Positions 43,563 through 53,821 are shown, counted from the stretch's first letter. The stretch is DNA of 64,000 nt from Kofleriaceae bacterium (GCA_018057825.1 JAGPCY010000011.1:1-64000); one strand, 5' to 3'. Made by a program: numbers and translations. The notes: a model not told the origin generated them from the letters alone.

Positions 43563-45128
43563 ATGTCGCTCCCTCGTTGGTCTGTGTTCGCGCTCTCGGT
43601 GGCTGGCCTCGCGGCCTGTGGTGATGATGGCGGGTCGAACCCGCCGATCGACGCGCCGAGGCCGATCGATGGCCGGGTGATCGACGCGGCGAACCCCGAC
43701 GCCGCCGAGATCGACGCGACCGTGCCCGACGCGGCGACGCCCGACGCGGCGACGCCCGACGCGGCGACGCCCGACGCGGCGACGCCCGACGCGGCCAGCC
43801 CCGACGCCGCCGCGCCGCCCGACGCCGCCACGCCCGACGCGCCGCCGGCGCCGATGAACACCACCGTCTGGGTGTTCGGCGACGTCGCGACCAACAACGT
43901 CGGCCAGGTCGGCTTCTTCGCCCACCCGCAGGCCGCCACCGTCACGCCGACCTTCGTGCCGGCCACCGGCCAGACCCCGGTCAACAACTTCCCGACCCCG
44001 TTCTCGATCGCGACCGACGGCACCCGGATCGCGTACGTGTCCGGCGCCTCGGGCACCGGGCCGTGGAGCCTGTCGATCGCCAACGCCGACGGCACCGGCG
44101 CGGTCGAGGTGTTCGCCGCGCCGGCCACGTCGATCATCACCGACGTCGCGATGTCGCCTGACAAGACCAAGATCGCGTTCCGCGCCGACCTCGAGCTGGC
44201 CGGCATGTTCGACGTCTACGTCGTCTCGGCGGCCGCGGCCCAGACCCCGGTCAAGGTCAGCCCGGATCGCGCGACCAACGACGTCGCTCTCGACGCCCAG
44301 GCCTTCCTGGCGTGGTCGGCGAACTCGCGCTTCCTCGCCTTCGGCGGCGCCTTCACGGTCGCCGGTGAGAACGAGGTGCGCATCCGCGACACGATGACCA
44401 ACACCACCGCGACCGCCCTGGGCGACGCGGCGATCATGGCGCCCGACGCGCCGCGCGGCCTGCTCATCGCGCCGCAGTGGACCGCGAGCAACACTCTGGT
44501 CTTCGCCGCCCGGGTCTCGGTCGCCGGCGAGCGCCAGCTCTACACCGCCAGCGCCGACGGCACCGGCTTCGCGGTCCTGCCCAACTCGGTCCTGACCCGC
44601 GGTGACGCGACGATGTCGCAGGCCAACACCTTCGCGCTGTCGCCCGACGGCACCCAGATCGCGTTCGCGGCCGACGGCGTCGTCGCCACCGCGTTCGAGG
44701 TCTACGTGATGCCGGCTACCGGCGCGACCGCGCCGACCCGCCTGACCTCGGGCACGATCGCCGCCGGTCGCGGCCTCGACGCGTTCCGCACCCCGCGCTG
44801 GAACCCGGCCGGCACCGCGATCGCGTTCGGCGCCGACTACGGCGCGACCGACGACAAGTTCCAGCCCTACGTCCTGCCGCTGGCCGGCGGCACGCTGCGC
44901 CGGCTCGCGATCCTCGGCACCGACACCGACGCCGCCCGCGACGTGCAGAACCTGGCCTGGACCCACGACGGCGCCTTCGTCTACGCGATCGCCGACGGCG
45001 GCGCGACCGACAACGACTTCGAGGTCTACGCCCTCGACGCGTCGATGACCGATCAGACCCCGGCGCTGCGGGTCGATCCGCCGGCCTCGGGCGACGCCTT
45101 CGACGTCGTCACGCGCTTCGTCCCGTGA
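43563..45128 (+). CDS. Lipoprotein with PDA-repeat tether and TolB-like beta-propeller
   Basis: 521 aa. Lipobox GLAAC, then a ~60-residue tether of repeated DAATP/PDAA units, typical of myxobacterial surface lipoproteins. The rest is a PD40/TolB-like propeller whose blades carry SPDKTKIAF, ANSRFLAFGG, SPDGTQIAFAADG, WNPAGTAIAFGADYG and THDGAFVYAIADG. Probably a protein-interaction module facing outward. It is followed after 4 bp by another lipoprotein gene. Confidence 0.88.
   Translation: MSLPRWSVFALSVAGLAACGDDGGSNPPIDAPRPIDGRVIDAANPDAAEIDATVPDAATPDAATPDAATPDAATPDAASPDAAAPPDAATPDAPPAPMNTTVWVFGDVATNNVGQVGFFAHPQAATVTPTFVPATGQTPVNNFPTPFSIATDGTRIAYVSGASGTGPWSLSIANADGTGAVEVFAAPATSIITDVAMSPDKTKIAFRADLELAGMFDVYVVSAAAAQTPVKVSPDRATNDVALDAQAFLAWSANSRFLAFGGAFTVAGENEVRIRDTMTNTTATALGDAAIMAPDAPRGLLIAPQWTASNTLVFAARVSVAGERQLYTASADGTGFAVLPNSVLTRGDATMSQANTFALSPDGTQIAFAADGVVATAFEVYVMPATGATAPTRLTSGTIAAGRGLDAFRTPRWNPAGTAIAFGADYGATDDKFQPYVLPLAGGTLRRLAILGTDTDAARDVQNLAWTHDGAFVYAIADGGATDNDFEVYALDASMTDQTPALRVDPPASGDAFDVVTRFVP
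43727..43800 (+). repeat. 15-bp in-frame repeats encoding DAATP
   Basis: About five near-identical copies of GACGCGGCGACGCCC within the tether of the propeller lipoprotein. Confidence 0.85.
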
Positions 45129-45132
45129 TCGC

Positions 45133-45768
45133 GTGACCCGCGCCGGCCTGGTCGCATCGCTCGCGCTGGCGTGGGTGGTCGCGACCTCCGGCTGCCGCGG
45201 CCGCGAGCGGGCGGCGGCGGGGCAGGGCGCGGCGCGCGCCGATGCGAGGGGGTTGGTCGATGCCCGGCCCGGCCGCGCCCTCACCGCCGACGACCTGGAG
45301 CGGCTGGCGGCCCTGGTCGTCCCGGGCGCGGCGGTCGAGGTGGCCGCGCGCTCCGAGCGCGAGCTGGCGCTCGTGGTGCGCAGCGATCGCGCCCGCGCCA
45401 CCGTCACCGCCGCCGGCTGTCTCGCGTGTACCCCGCCCACCGTCGCCGCGTGGGAGGAGCAGCGCGCGGTCCTGGCCGCGCTGTGGGGCGCCGAGAACGT
45501 CGGTGGCGCCGCCGACGTCGGCCTGACCATCGCGGCCCTCGAGGACGGCGGTTTGCCCGCGATCACGCTCGACGTCCGCCGAGGCGAGGGCCGCCCGCTG
45601 GCCTTCGTCGGCCACTGGAACGACGGCGAGACCCAGCTCCAGGTCGTGTGCGAGGCCGCGCCGATCCCGCCAGCAGCCTCGGACGCTGCGCCCGCGCCAC
45701 CGACCACCTCCCCGTGCGCGGGGCTGGTCGTCGCCACCCTGACCGCCGCGATGACCACCCTGCGCTGA
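45133..45768 (+). CDS. Small lipoprotein, function unknown
   Basis: 211 aa from a GTG four bases after the propeller gene stop. Signal with VVATSGC; then RALTADDLERLAALVVPGAAVEVAARSERELALVVRSDRARATVTAAGCLACTPPT and AAWEEQRAVLAALWG. It has a CLAC pair and a VVCEAAP/SPCAG pair of Cys. Family not recognised. It may be co-transcribed with the upstream propeller lipoprotein. Confidence 0.75.
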   Translation: MTRAGLVASLALAWVVATSGCRGRERAAAGQGAARADARGLVDARPGRALTADDLERLAALVVPGAAVEVAARSERELALVVRSDRARATVTAAGCLACTPPTVAAWEEQRAVLAALWGAENVGGAADVGLTIAALEDGGLPAITLDVRRGEGRPLAFVGHWNDGETQLQVVCEAAPIPPAASDAAPAPPTTSPCAGLVVATLTAAMTTLR

Positions 45769-45877
45769 GCGGAGGTGATCGGCGGTCGCCCGCGACCGAC
45801 CGGTGAGGGCTGGCGGGTGGCAGGATCGGGTGGGTGACGGTAGGGGCCCGGGGCCGAGCGGGGGTGTCGAAGGCCCG

Positions 45878-45912
45878 GCGTCAGAGGCTCGTCACCGACG
45901 TCGCCCTGACGC
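45878..45912. promoter_or_regulatory. Inverted repeat in the intergenic region
   Basis: GCGTCAG (45878-45884) and CTGACGC (45906-45912) with a 21-bp spacer, plus a third related TCTGACGG just after. It lies 71 bp before the YiiX-like gene. Possible regulatory site; weak. Confidence 0.25.
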
Positions 45913-45982
45913 TTTCTGACGGTCTAAGAGGCTGGAATAGCTGGCACCTTAGATTGGTCCGACCTTCGCATTTCTCGCGGGC

Positions 45983-46618
45983 ATGACCCGCCTCCGCACC
46001 GCCGCCCTCGCCACCGTCACCCTCGCCCTCGCGCTCACCTCGACCGGCTGTAACCACTCGCTGGCGGTGTCGCGGCCCAAGGACGCCAAGCTCGACGCCG
46101 CCTACACCGAGGTGTGGACCCAGGAGTTCTACCGCGAGGTCCAGGACGGCGACATCATCCTGCGCCGCGGCTACGCGGTCCTGTCGGACGTGATCCTGCT
46201 CGTGACCCGCAGCGACATGAGCCACGCCGGCATCTACGACGCCGAGACCGACACGGTGATCGACGCGGTGTCGAGCGGTGTGCGCGCGATCCCGGCGGCG
46301 CAGTTCCTGGGCGCGTCGCACCGCTGGCGCATCGTCCGTCCGGCCGGCCTGACCCGCGACGAGCGCCACGCCGCGGTCGAGCGCGCCCGCGCCACGATCG
46401 GCACCGGCTTCGACTTCTCGGGCTTCATCGGCCTCGACGACGGCGACCGCTTCTACTGCTCGGAGCTGGTGGCCTGGGCGCTCGAGGCGCGCGACGAGGT
46501 GTACGCCGACGACGTGCTCGTGACCCCGGCCGAGCTGACCGCCCTGGGCCCGGTGGTGTTCGACTCCGGCGAGCGCGGCGCCCGCCCCACCGCGTCGGTC
46601 GATCCCTACTGGCGCTGA
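45983..46618 (+). CDS. YiiX-like permuted NlpC/P60 (papain-fold) lipoprotein
   Basis: 211 aa. Lipobox TSTGC (Cys23). Circularly permuted papain-like order: VQDGDIILRRGYAVLSDVILLVTRSDMSHAGIY with the catalytic His81, then GTGFDFSGFIGLDDGDRFYCSELVAWAL with the catalytic Cys159. Relatives are hydrolases of amide or ester bonds in cell-wall peptides or lipids. Tract H begins 2 bp after its stop. Confidence 0.9.
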   Translation: MTRLRTAALATVTLALALTSTGCNHSLAVSRPKDAKLDAAYTEVWTQEFYREVQDGDIILRRGYAVLSDVILLVTRSDMSHAGIYDAETDTVIDAVSSGVRAIPAAQFLGASHRWRIVRPAGLTRDERHAAVERARATIGTGFDFSGFIGLDDGDRFYCSELVAWALEARDEVYADDVLVTPAELTALGPVVFDSGERGARPTASVDPYWR

Positions 46619-46620
46619 CA

Positions 46621-47003
<383 letters not shown>

Positions 47004-47049
47004 CGTCTCTCCTCTCCTCCTCGCGGCGCATCGATCGCTCCGACCGTGC

Positions 47050-47055
47050 TAGATC
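47050..47055 (+). promoter_or_regulatory. -10-like TAGATC before fxsA
   Basis: GCTAGATC ends seven bases before the GTG at 47063; imperfect match to TANNNT. Confidence 0.25.
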
Positions 47056-47062
47056 CCCCTCC

Positions 47063-47536
47063 GTGAGCTACGTCCTTCTGTTCTTCGCGGCGGTGCTCGC
47101 CGAGGTCGCCAGCCTGGTGATCGTCGGAAGCTGGATCGGTTGGTGGACGCTCGCGGCGGTCGCGGCGGCGATGGCGCTGGGCCTGCTCGTCCTGTCTGGC
47201 CGCGTCTTGGCCACCGGCCGCGAGGCAGTCACCGCCCTGGCCGCTCGCGAATCGCCGGCCCCGGCGCTGGTCGACGGCGTGCTCCTGGCCGTCGCGGGCC
47301 TCTTGCTGCTGTCGCCCGGCTTCGCCTCCGACGTGGTCGGCCTGGCCCTCTTGCTCCCGCCGGTGCGCGCGCCGCTGCGCGGCCGCGCGGTATCGGCGAT
47401 CCGGGCGCGCTTCGTCCGGCGCGGTGGTGGCGGCCGCGGTGGCGCACGCGACGGGATCATCGACGCCGAGGCCAGCGAGGTCGAGGTGGGCGACCGCGGC
47501 GACGATCCGCCCGAGCGCCCGACCCTTAGCGCGTGA
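47063..47536 (+). CDS. fxsA: FxsA-family inner-membrane protein
   Basis: 157 aa from GTG. Helices [42 protein letters not shown] and a second pair around the family signature [32 protein letters not shown], followed by a basic/Gly-rich and then acidic tail. In E. coli FxsA overproduction relieves phage T7 exclusion by the F plasmid; its normal role is unclear. Its 3' end overlaps the convergent GST gene by 11 bp. Confidence 0.92.
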   Translation: MSYVLLFFAAVLAEVASLVIVGSWIGWWTLAAVAAAMALGLLVLSGRVLATGREAVTALAARESPAPALVDGVLLAVAGLLLLSPGFASDVVGLALLLPPVRAPLRGRAVSAIRARFVRRGGGGRGGARDGIIDAEASEVEVGDRGDDPPERPTLSA

Positions 47537-48191
47537 TGATCGCCGCGCCGACCTTGGCGACGTCGTCCGCGGTGCGCCGCTCGGTCGCCGGCACCGCCAG
47601 GCCGCGGACCACCGCCGGCCGCGCCGCGATCGCCGCCAGCCACCGGGCCACCGCCGGCAGGCCGTCGATCGACACGCCCGACCACGCGTAGGTGCGGACC
47701 CACGGGAAGGTCGCGACGTCGGCGATCGAGTACGCGCCCGCGAGGTACTCGTGGTCGGACAACCGGCGCTCGAGGACCTCGAACAACCGCCGGCTCTCCT
47801 TCTGGTAGCGCTCGATCGCGGCCGGCAGCTTCTCGGGGAAGTAGCGGTAGAACACGTTGGCCTGGCCCATCATCGGCCCGACCCCGCCCATCTGGAACAT
47901 CAACCACTGCACGACCACCGAGCGCCCCTTGGCGTCGCTCGGCAGGAGCTGACCAGTGCGCTCCGCCAGGTAGAGCAAGATCGCCCCCGACTCGAAGACC
48001 GCGAAGTCCTCGGCGTCGTGGTCGACGATGACCGGGATCCGCCCGTTGGGGTTCAGGGCCAGGAAGTCGGACCGCTTCTGCTCGCCAGCCGCCAGGTCGA
48101 CGGCGTGGACGCGGTAGGGCAGGGCCAGCTCCTCGAGGGCGATCGAGACCTTGTGGCCGTTGGGGGTAGGGGCGGTGTAGAGCGTGATCAC
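47526..48191 (-). CDS. Glutathione S-transferase (YfcG/YghU-like)
   Basis: 221 aa from GTG. The thioredoxin-like N-terminal domain has [30 protein letters not shown] and [14 protein letters not shown], as in the Nu-class disulfide-bond reductases YfcG and YghU. The helical C-terminal domain has [22 protein letters not shown] and [18 protein letters not shown]. Glutathione-dependent redox or detoxification in the cytoplasm. TATGCT sits six bases before the GTG. Confidence 0.93.
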   Translation of the reverse strand: MITLYTAPTPNGHKVSIALEELALPYRVHAVDLAAGEQKRSDFLALNPNGRIPVIVDHDAEDFAVFESGAILLYLAERTGQLLPSDAKGRSVVVQWLMFQMGGVGPMMGQANVFYRYFPEKLPAAIERYQKESRRLFEVLERRLSDHEYLAGAYSIADVATFPWVRTYAWSGVSIDGLPAVARWLAAIAARPAVVRGLAVPATERRTADDVAKVGAAIITR

Positions 48192-48197
48192 GGCGAC

Positions 48198-48203
48198 AGC
48201 ATA
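48198..48203 (-). promoter_or_regulatory. -10-like TATGCT, leaderless geometry (GST gene)
   Basis: TATGCT ends six bases before the GTG at 48191. Confidence 0.45.
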
Positions 48204-48238
48204 GCGCCGGCCCCTGGCGCGGCCGCGCCGGCCGGCGG

Positions 48239-48244
48239 TACCCT
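48239..48244 (+). promoter_or_regulatory. -10-like TACCCT, leaderless geometry (heparinase-like gene)
   Basis: GGTACCCT ends six bases before the GTG at 48251. The two divergent boxes are 35 bp apart in a 59-bp gap. Confidence 0.45.
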
Positions 48245-48250
48245 GGGCCC

Positions 48251-50203
48251 GTGAAGCCTCTATCCTGCTTGGCCTTGGTCGCGGCGGTCGGCTCTGCCGC
48301 GGTCGCGTGTGGCGGCGATGACGGCGGCCCGACGTTCGCCGACGATCACCCGCGGATCTACCTGCCCAACGACCGCACGCGCCTCGAGCGCCTGGTCACC
48401 AGCAACGCCGCGAGCTGGGCGCGCTTCAAGCGCATCGTCGACCTCCAGCTCGACGGCGCCAACATCTACGGGTTCCAGGCCTGGTACGCCGCGCTGGTCG
48501 GCCAGCTCACCGGCGAGCCGCGCTACTGCGAGGCCGCGGTCGCGCAGATCGACGACTTCGTGTCCGCCGAGGAGGACAAGATCTCCTCGGGCGAGCGCCC
48601 CGATGCCGCCTTCGATAGCTACCTCGAGGTCGGCTTCCTGGTCGGCGATCTGGCCCTGACGTACGACTGGTGCTTCGAGCAGACCTCGAACGGCCAGCGC
48701 GAGCGCTGGATCACCTACGCCAACCAGGCGGTGTGGAACGTCTGGCACCACGAGGAGGCGACCTGGGGCGGCGAGGCGTTCCCGTGGAGCGGGTGGTCGG
48801 TCGACAACCCGTCGAACAACTACTACTACTCGTTTCTCCGCGCGACCATGTTGCTCGGCATCGCCACCCGCGGCGAGACCCCCGAGGGCGAGCAGTGGAT
48901 CGCCAAGTTCCGCGACGAGAAGATCGCCGGCCAGCTCGTGCCGACCTTCAATCGCGACCTGACCGGCGGCGGCTCGCGCGAGGGCACCGGCTACGGCGTG
49001 GCGATGAAGAACCTGTTCGAGCTGTACGACTTCTGGCACGGCTCGACCGGCGAGGCGCTCGACGAGCTGACTGGCCACACCCGCGACTCGATGCTGCACA
49101 TGATGCACTCGACCGCGCCGACCCTCGATCGGGTCGCGCCGATCGGCGATCACAGCCGCGACGCCAGCGCCGCGTGGTTCGACTACCACCGCCACTACCT
49201 GCAGACCCTGGCCTACCTCTACGCCGACGATCCGGTCGCGGCTCGCGCCACGACCATGCTGGCCGACTCGTCGGTGCCCGAGATGGACCAGCCGTTCATG
49301 TACGTCTACGACTTCCTGTACACGCCCGACGTCACGCCGGCGCCGCTGGCGACCCTGGGCCGCAGCTACTACGCGTCGGGGGTCGGTCAGCTCTACACCC
49401 GCTCGAGCTGGGCCGCCGACGCCACCTGGCTGACCTTCATCGCCGGCGCGTACACCGAGTCCCACGCCCACCAGGATCAGGGGTCGTTTCTGCTCTACAA
49501 GGGCGACTGGCTGGCCTACGACGCCAACATCGACTCGAACGACGGCCTGCGCCAGGACGGCGAGCCGCACAACCTGATCCGCTTCTTCGAGGGCGGCAGC
49601 GCGGTCGCGCAGCGCGAGGGCACGACCTCGGAGATGACCGCGATCGCGCGCGGCGCGGGCTGGGTCTACGCCGCCGGCGACCTGACCGCGGCCTACGGCT
49701 CGTCGTCGCCGATCGATCGCTGGCAGCGCGAGCTCGTCATGATCGAGCCCGACGTGGTGGTGATCTACGATCGGGTGACCGCGCCCGGCGTCGAGCAGCG
49801 CTGGCAGGTGGTCGGCCCGTCGGCCTTCACCGTCTCCGGCGGCTCGGCGACCAGCACCTCGGGCGGCCAGACCTTGCGGGTGGCGCGGCTCCTGCCGGCC
49901 ACCGCCACCGCCAGCGCCGGCGGACTGTCGGGGGACTTCTCGGGGGGCTTCCGCTACGAGGAGCGCTCGACCGGCACCACCGCGCACCTCCACGTCGTGT
50001 CGATCGGCGGCGCGGTCACCGCCACCACGCCGGCCGACGCCGGGGCCCAAGACGGCGTGACGATCACCTTGGCCGACGGCCGCACCGCCACGGTGCGCTT
50101 CAACCGCGACGCGATCGGCGGCCACCTGACGGTGAGCGGCGGGGCCGGCAGCGTCGATCGCGACCTGGGCGCCGGGATCGCCGACCTGCCCGAGCTCGAG
50201 TGA
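48251..50203 (+). CDS. Heparinase II/III-like polysaccharide lyase lipoprotein
   Basis: 650 aa from GTG. Lipobox AAVAC followed by GGDDGG. An alpha-helical toroid (~35-345) contains [60 protein letters not shown] and [19 protein letters not shown]. The beta-sandwich heparinase II/III domain follows, with [35 protein letters not shown] and [16 protein letters not shown]. Likely beta-eliminates an acidic polysaccharide outside the cell; the substrate is unknown. Its stop overlaps the next kinase start as GTGA. Confidence 0.9.
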   Translation: MKPLSCLALVAAVGSAAVACGGDDGGPTFADDHPRIYLPNDRTRLERLVTSNAASWARFKRIVDLQLDGANIYGFQAWYAALVGQLTGEPRYCEAAVAQIDDFVSAEEDKISSGERPDAAFDSYLEVGFLVGDLALTYDWCFEQTSNGQRERWITYANQAVWNVWHHEEATWGGEAFPWSGWSVDNPSNNYYYSFLRATMLLGIATRGETPEGEQWIAKFRDEKIAGQLVPTFNRDLTGGGSREGTGYGVAMKNLFELYDFWHGSTGEALDELTGHTRDSMLHMMHSTAPTLDRVAPIGDHSRDASAAWFDYHRHYLQTLAYLYADDPVAARATTMLADSSVPEMDQPFMYVYDFLYTPDVTPAPLATLGRSYYASGVGQLYTRSSWAADATWLTFIAGAYTESHAHQDQGSFLLYKGDWLAYDANIDSNDGLRQDGEPHNLIRFFEGGSAVAQREGTTSEMTAIARGAGWVYAAGDLTAAYGSSSPIDRWQRELVMIEPDVVVIYDRVTAPGVEQRWQVVGPSAFTVSGGSATSTSGGQTLRVARLLPATATASAGGLSGDFSGGFRYEERSTGTTAHLHVVSIGGAVTATTPADAGAQDGVTITLADGRTATVRFNRDAIGGHLTVSGGAGSVDRDLGAGIADLPELE

Positions 50204-51084
50204 TCGACCTGGCCCCCGGCGCGGTCCTGGCCGACCGCTTCATCCTCGGCGAGCGGCTCGGCGCCGGCGGCATGGGCGCGGTCTTCCGGGCCCGCGATCG
50301 CGACGGCCGCGAGGTCGCGATCAAGGCCGCGCTGCCCGACCTCGACGACGGTGGCGAGGCCGCGCGCCGGCTGGCCCGCGAGGGCAACGCCCTCCAGCTC
50401 CTCGCCCATCCCAACATCGTCGAGGCCCTCGAGCTGTGCGCGGTCGCCGGCCGGCTGTACCTGGTGGTCGAGCTGATCGACGGCCGGCCGCTGTCGGCGA
50501 TCGTCGCGGCCGGGGCGCTGGCGCCGCGCCGGGCCTTGGTCCTGGTCCGCCAGCTCCTCGACGCCCTCGAGCACGCCCACGGCCGCGGCGTCGTCCACCG
50601 CGACCTCAAGCCCGACAACCTGCTGGTCACCCTGGCCGGCGCCGCGGCCGATCCCTTCGAGCGGCTGAAGGTCCTCGACTTCGGCCTGGTCAAGCTCCTG
50701 GACGACGCCGCGGCGATCGTCGGCGGCGAGCGCCTGACCCGCACCGGGATCGCGTTCGGCACGCCGGCCTACATGGCGCCCGAGGCCGCCCTCGGCCGCG
50801 CCCTCGATCGCCGGGTCGATCTGTACGCGGTCGGGGTGATCCTGTTCGAGCTGTTGACCGGCGCGCTCCCGTTTGCCGGCGACGACGCGCTCACGCTCCT
50901 GCGCCAGCACGTCGGGGCGCCGCCGCCGCGGCTGGCCGATCGGGTCGGCGCGGCCCCGTGGTGCACGCCGGTCCTCGAGGCCCTGGTCGCGGGCGCGCTG
51001 GCCAAGCGGCCCGACGAGCGCTTCGCGAGCGCGGCGCAGATGCGGGCCTGTCTCGACGACGCGTTCCTGGCCCTGCCGGGTTGA
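50200..51084 (+). CDS. Ser/Thr protein kinase, soluble
   Basis: 294 aa, essentially a bare kinase domain. GAGGMG at 21-26, Lys42, HRDLKPDN at 133-140, DFG at 160-162, GTPAYMAPEAA and RRVDLYAVGVILFELLTG. No membrane span or sensor domain. Translationally coupled to the heparinase-like gene (GTGA), which is an unusual pairing. Cytoplasmic; substrates unknown. Confidence 0.93.
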   Translation: MIDLAPGAVLADRFILGERLGAGGMGAVFRARDRDGREVAIKAALPDLDDGGEAARRLAREGNALQLLAHPNIVEALELCAVAGRLYLVVELIDGRPLSAIVAAGALAPRRALVLVRQLLDALEHAHGRGVVHRDLKPDNLLVTLAGAAADPFERLKVLDFGLVKLLDDAAAIVGGERLTRTGIAFGTPAYMAPEAALGRALDRRVDLYAVGVILFELLTGALPFAGDDALTLLRQHVGAPPPRLADRVGAAPWCTPVLEALVAGALAKRPDERFASAAQMRACLDDAFLALPG

Positions 51085-51107
51085 GCGCGCCGGGCGCGAC
51101 GTCGCGG

Positions 51108-52367
51108 TCAGCGCACGTCGTCGAGCCAGGCCCCCAGCGCGCGCGAGGCGTCGCTGGCGCCGTGCTTGCGTTCGAACTCGCGCAGCTTGGCGCGGGCCTT
51201 GTCGAGGTCGCCGCGGTGGACCTCCTCGGCGATCTTGCGCCAGTCGCGAGCGGCCCGGGCGTCGAGGTCGGGCGGCGCGGCGAACCGCCGCTCCTCGGTG
51301 GCTCCGGCGCCGCGGCCGCGGGCCGGTCGGTCGCGCTCGCCGTCGCCGTCGCAGGTGACGATCGCCACCAGGAGGCCGAAGCCTACGACGCCGCCGGCGA
51401 CCTTGGCGATCCGCCGCCACGGCAGGACCGGCCAGGCCGGCGCCGGCCCCGGCGTCACGACCGCCGCCGCGGTCGCGCCCCCGTCGGTGGTGATCGCGGC
51501 GCGGTCGGTCGCGGTCGCGCCCGGCGCGGTCGCGGTCGTGGTCGCCTCGGCCTGGTCCGCGCCGCTGGCCGCCGCCGCCAGCGCGGTCGCCAGCTCGCCG
51601 GCGCTCGGGCGCTCCTCGGGGACCACCGCCAGCGCGCGCGCGAGCGGCACCGCCAGCGGGCCGAGCGCCGCGCGGCCGCGCTCGTCGAGGAGCGGGGCGT
51701 CGGCGGTGGCGATCAGGTGGGCCAGGGTCAGGTCGGCGCGCGGCCGGGTCCCGGTCGCGACCTCGACCAGGGTCGCGGCCAGCGCGAACACGTCGGACGC
51801 CGGGCTGAACCGCCCGAGCGCCAGCGCCTCGGGCGCCGCGTACGACGGCGTGCCGACGAACTGCCCGGCCAGGGTCACGTCGGAGTCGGGGGTGTGGGCG
51901 ACGCCGAAGTCGACCAGCTTCCAGCCGCCGTCGCCGCCGCGCACCAGGTTGGCCGGCTTGACGTCGCGGTGGAGGATGCCGCGGGCGTGGGCGGCCTCGA
52001 GGGCGCGGGCGACCTGGATGCCGAGGGCCGCGACCTCGGCCGGCGGCAGGGCGCCGCGGGTCGACAAGAGCTCGCGCAGGCTCGGCCCGGGCAAGAGCTC
52101 CATCACCAGGTACGGCTCGCCGTCGTCGACGCCCAGGTCGAAGACCGCGACCACCCCGGGGTGAGCCAGGGCCGCCAGCGCGCGCGCCTCGGCCTCGAAG
52201 CGGGCGTTGAAGATCGCCGCCGCCACGCCGTGGAGGTTGCGGATGCGCTTGATCGCGACCTCGCGGCCGAGCCGATCGTCGTGGGCCCGCACGACCGTGC
52301 CCATCGCGCCGGCGCCGATCGCGGCCCCGACGCGGTAGCGGCCGATCATCGCGCCGGGCTCGGCCAT
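51108..52367 (-). CDS. Ser/Thr protein kinase with one transmembrane helix
   Basis: 419 aa. Kinase domain 10-265: GAGAMGTV, Lys40, HRDVKPANL (133-141), DFG (153-155), GTPSYAAPEALALG. An Ala/Thr-rich juxtamembrane linker, a single helix at ~320-338 (AKVAGGVVGFGLLVAIVT), then a ~80-residue extracytoplasmic helical tail (RDWRKIAEEVHRGDLDKARAKLREFERKHG). PknB-type topology without PASTA repeats. It starts one base after the stop of the wax-ester synthase gene. Confidence 0.94.
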   Translation of the reverse strand: MAEPGAMIGRYRVGAAIGAGAMGTVVRAHDDRLGREVAIKRIRNLHGVAAAIFNARFEAEARALAALAHPGVVAVFDLGVDDGEPYLVMELLPGPSLRELLSTRGALPPAEVAALGIQVARALEAAHARGILHRDVKPANLVRGGDGGWKLVDFGVAHTPDSDVTLAGQFVGTPSYAAPEALALGRFSPASDVFALAATLVEVATGTRPRADLTLAHLIATADAPLLDERGRAALGPLAVPLARALAVVPEERPSAGELATALAAAASGADQAEATTTATAPGATATDRAAITTDGGATAAAVVTPGPAPAWPVLPWRRIAKVAGGVVGFGLLVAIVTCDGDGERDRPARGRGAGATEERRFAAPPDLDARAARDWRKIAEEVHRGDLDKARAKLREFERKHGASDASRALGAWLDDVR

Positions 52368-52368
52368 G

Positions 52369-53763
52369 TCACGCCACGCCGAGGGCCTGCTCGAGGGCGC
52401 TGACCTCGTCGCCGCTGTAGACCGCGAGCCGCTGCAGGCTCGGCACGGCGTCGCGACAGCCGGTGAAGCCGAAGTTGAGCGTCCCGCAGTAGCCGTTGAT
52501 CGTGATGTTCAGACCCTGGCCGTGGTACGGGATCGACAGCGGATACAGGGCGTCGAGGCGCGCGCCGCGGAAGTAGAGGCGCTGCTCGGGGCCGGGCACG
52601 TTGGACACCACGACGTTGAAGGCCGGGCGCAGCCAGTTGGCCGCGGTCGGCATCTGCTGCATCGCCAGCGGCGCCATCAGCGCGGCGCTGTACTGCATGA
52701 TCGCCGACCGCGACATCCCGGCGAGCTGGTCCTTGGCCCGACGGGTCGAGGTCATGACCGCGTCGAGGCGCGCGACCGGCAGGTCGACGTCGGTGGCCAG
52801 CGAGCACAGGATCGCGCCGACCGCGTTGCCGCCGCCGGGGTCGTCCTTGGGCCGGGTGTTCACCGGCAGCATCGCGGTGAGCGGCTCGGCCGGCAGCTCG
52901 TCCTGCTCGCGCAGGTAGCGGCGCAGCGCTCCGCCGCACACCGCCAGCGCGACGTCGTTGATCGTGCCGCCGCTGGCCTTGGCCAAGCGGCGCAGGCGCT
53001 CGAGGTCGTACTGCTGGGTCGCGAACCGGCGGTTGCGCGAGATCCGGCGGTTGAGCAGCGTGCGCGGCGCCGCCATCGGCGCGACCAGGCCGCGATCGCC
53101 GGCCTGGCGTGAGCGCACGACGTTCATGATCGCGCGCCCGGCCTCGCGGGTCGCGCCGAGCTGCTCGCGGACCGCGCCCCACAGCCGCTCGAAGGTCGGC
53201 GCGGGCTCGGGGTCACCGCCGGTCGGGGCCCGGGTCCGCCCCGGCCGGGCGAAGAACATCGGCGTGTCGCGGTCGTCGGGGTCGACCGACAGGCTGCGGG
53301 CCAGGAGCTTCATGCTGGTGAAGCCGTCGACCAGGGCGTGGTGGATCTTGAAGTACATCGCGAACCGCCCACCCTCGAGGCCCTCGATGAAGTGGACCTC
53401 CCACGGCGGGCGGTGGAAGTCGATCGGCACCGAGTGCAGCCGCGACACCAGGATGCCGAGCTCGCGCTCGTCGCCCGGGGCCGGCAGGGCCGAGCGCCGC
53501 ACGTGGTACTCGAGGTCGACGTCCTTGTCCTCGATCCACGCCTGCAGCGGGTTCTTCAGCAGCTCGGGCGTCCACAGCCGTTGATTCCACGGCGGGTAGA
53601 TCGCGACCTCGGCGCGCAGCTCGTTGGCCAGGTGGCGCAGGAGCTGGGGATGGGCGTCGGCCGGCGGCGTGAAGATCAACAGGCCGCCCACGTGCATCAT
53701 CGCCTCGCGGGTCTCGGCCGCCAGGAAGAACGCATCGAACACCGAGAGCTTCTTGCCGGCCAT
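52369..53763 (-). CDS. Wax ester synthase/diacylglycerol acyltransferase
   Basis: 464 aa. Bifunctional WS/DGAT family, transferring fatty acyl groups from CoA to alcohols or diacylglycerol to make storage lipids. The catalytic motif HHxxxDG is HHALVDG (141-147), and the PLW-type region is FHRPPWEVHFIEGL. C-terminal hallmarks are NDVALAVCGGALRRYL and AFNVVVSNVPGP. True start ATG at 53763 (MAGKKLSVFD) has GGAGG seven bases upstream; the longer open frame reading back across the promoter is not coding. Neutral-lipid storage is well known in myxobacteria. Confidence 0.95.
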   Translation of the reverse strand: MAGKKLSVFDAFFLAAETREAMMHVGGLLIFTPPADAHPQLLRHLANELRAEVAIYPPWNQRLWTPELLKNPLQAWIEDKDVDLEYHVRRSALPAPGDERELGILVSRLHSVPIDFHRPPWEVHFIEGLEGGRFAMYFKIHHALVDGFTSMKLLARSLSVDPDDRDTPMFFARPGRTRAPTGGDPEPAPTFERLWGAVREQLGATREAGRAIMNVVRSRQAGDRGLVAPMAAPRTLLNRRISRNRRFATQQYDLERLRRLAKASGGTINDVALAVCGGALRRYLREQDELPAEPLTAMLPVNTRPKDDPGGGNAVGAILCSLATDVDLPVARLDAVMTSTRRAKDQLAGMSRSAIMQYSAALMAPLAMQQMPTAANWLRPAFNVVVSNVPGPEQRLYFRGARLDALYPLSIPYHGQGLNITINGYCGTLNFGFTGCRDAVPSLQRLAVYSGDEVSALEQALGVA

Positions 53764-53779
53764 CGGACCTCCACGCGCG

Positions 53780-53809
53780 ATTGTATCCGCGGCGGTCGCG
53801 GCCGTGTTA
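53780..53809 (-). promoter_or_regulatory. Sigma-70-like promoter of the WS/DGAT-kinase operon
   Basis: On the minus strand TTAACA (53809-53804), 18-bp spacer, TACAAT (53785-53780). Leader of about 10 nt with a GGAGG site. Both hexamers are five-of-six matches. It overlaps the divergent dus upstream region. Confidence 0.6.
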
Positions 53810-53821
53810 AACGCGGCCGCC

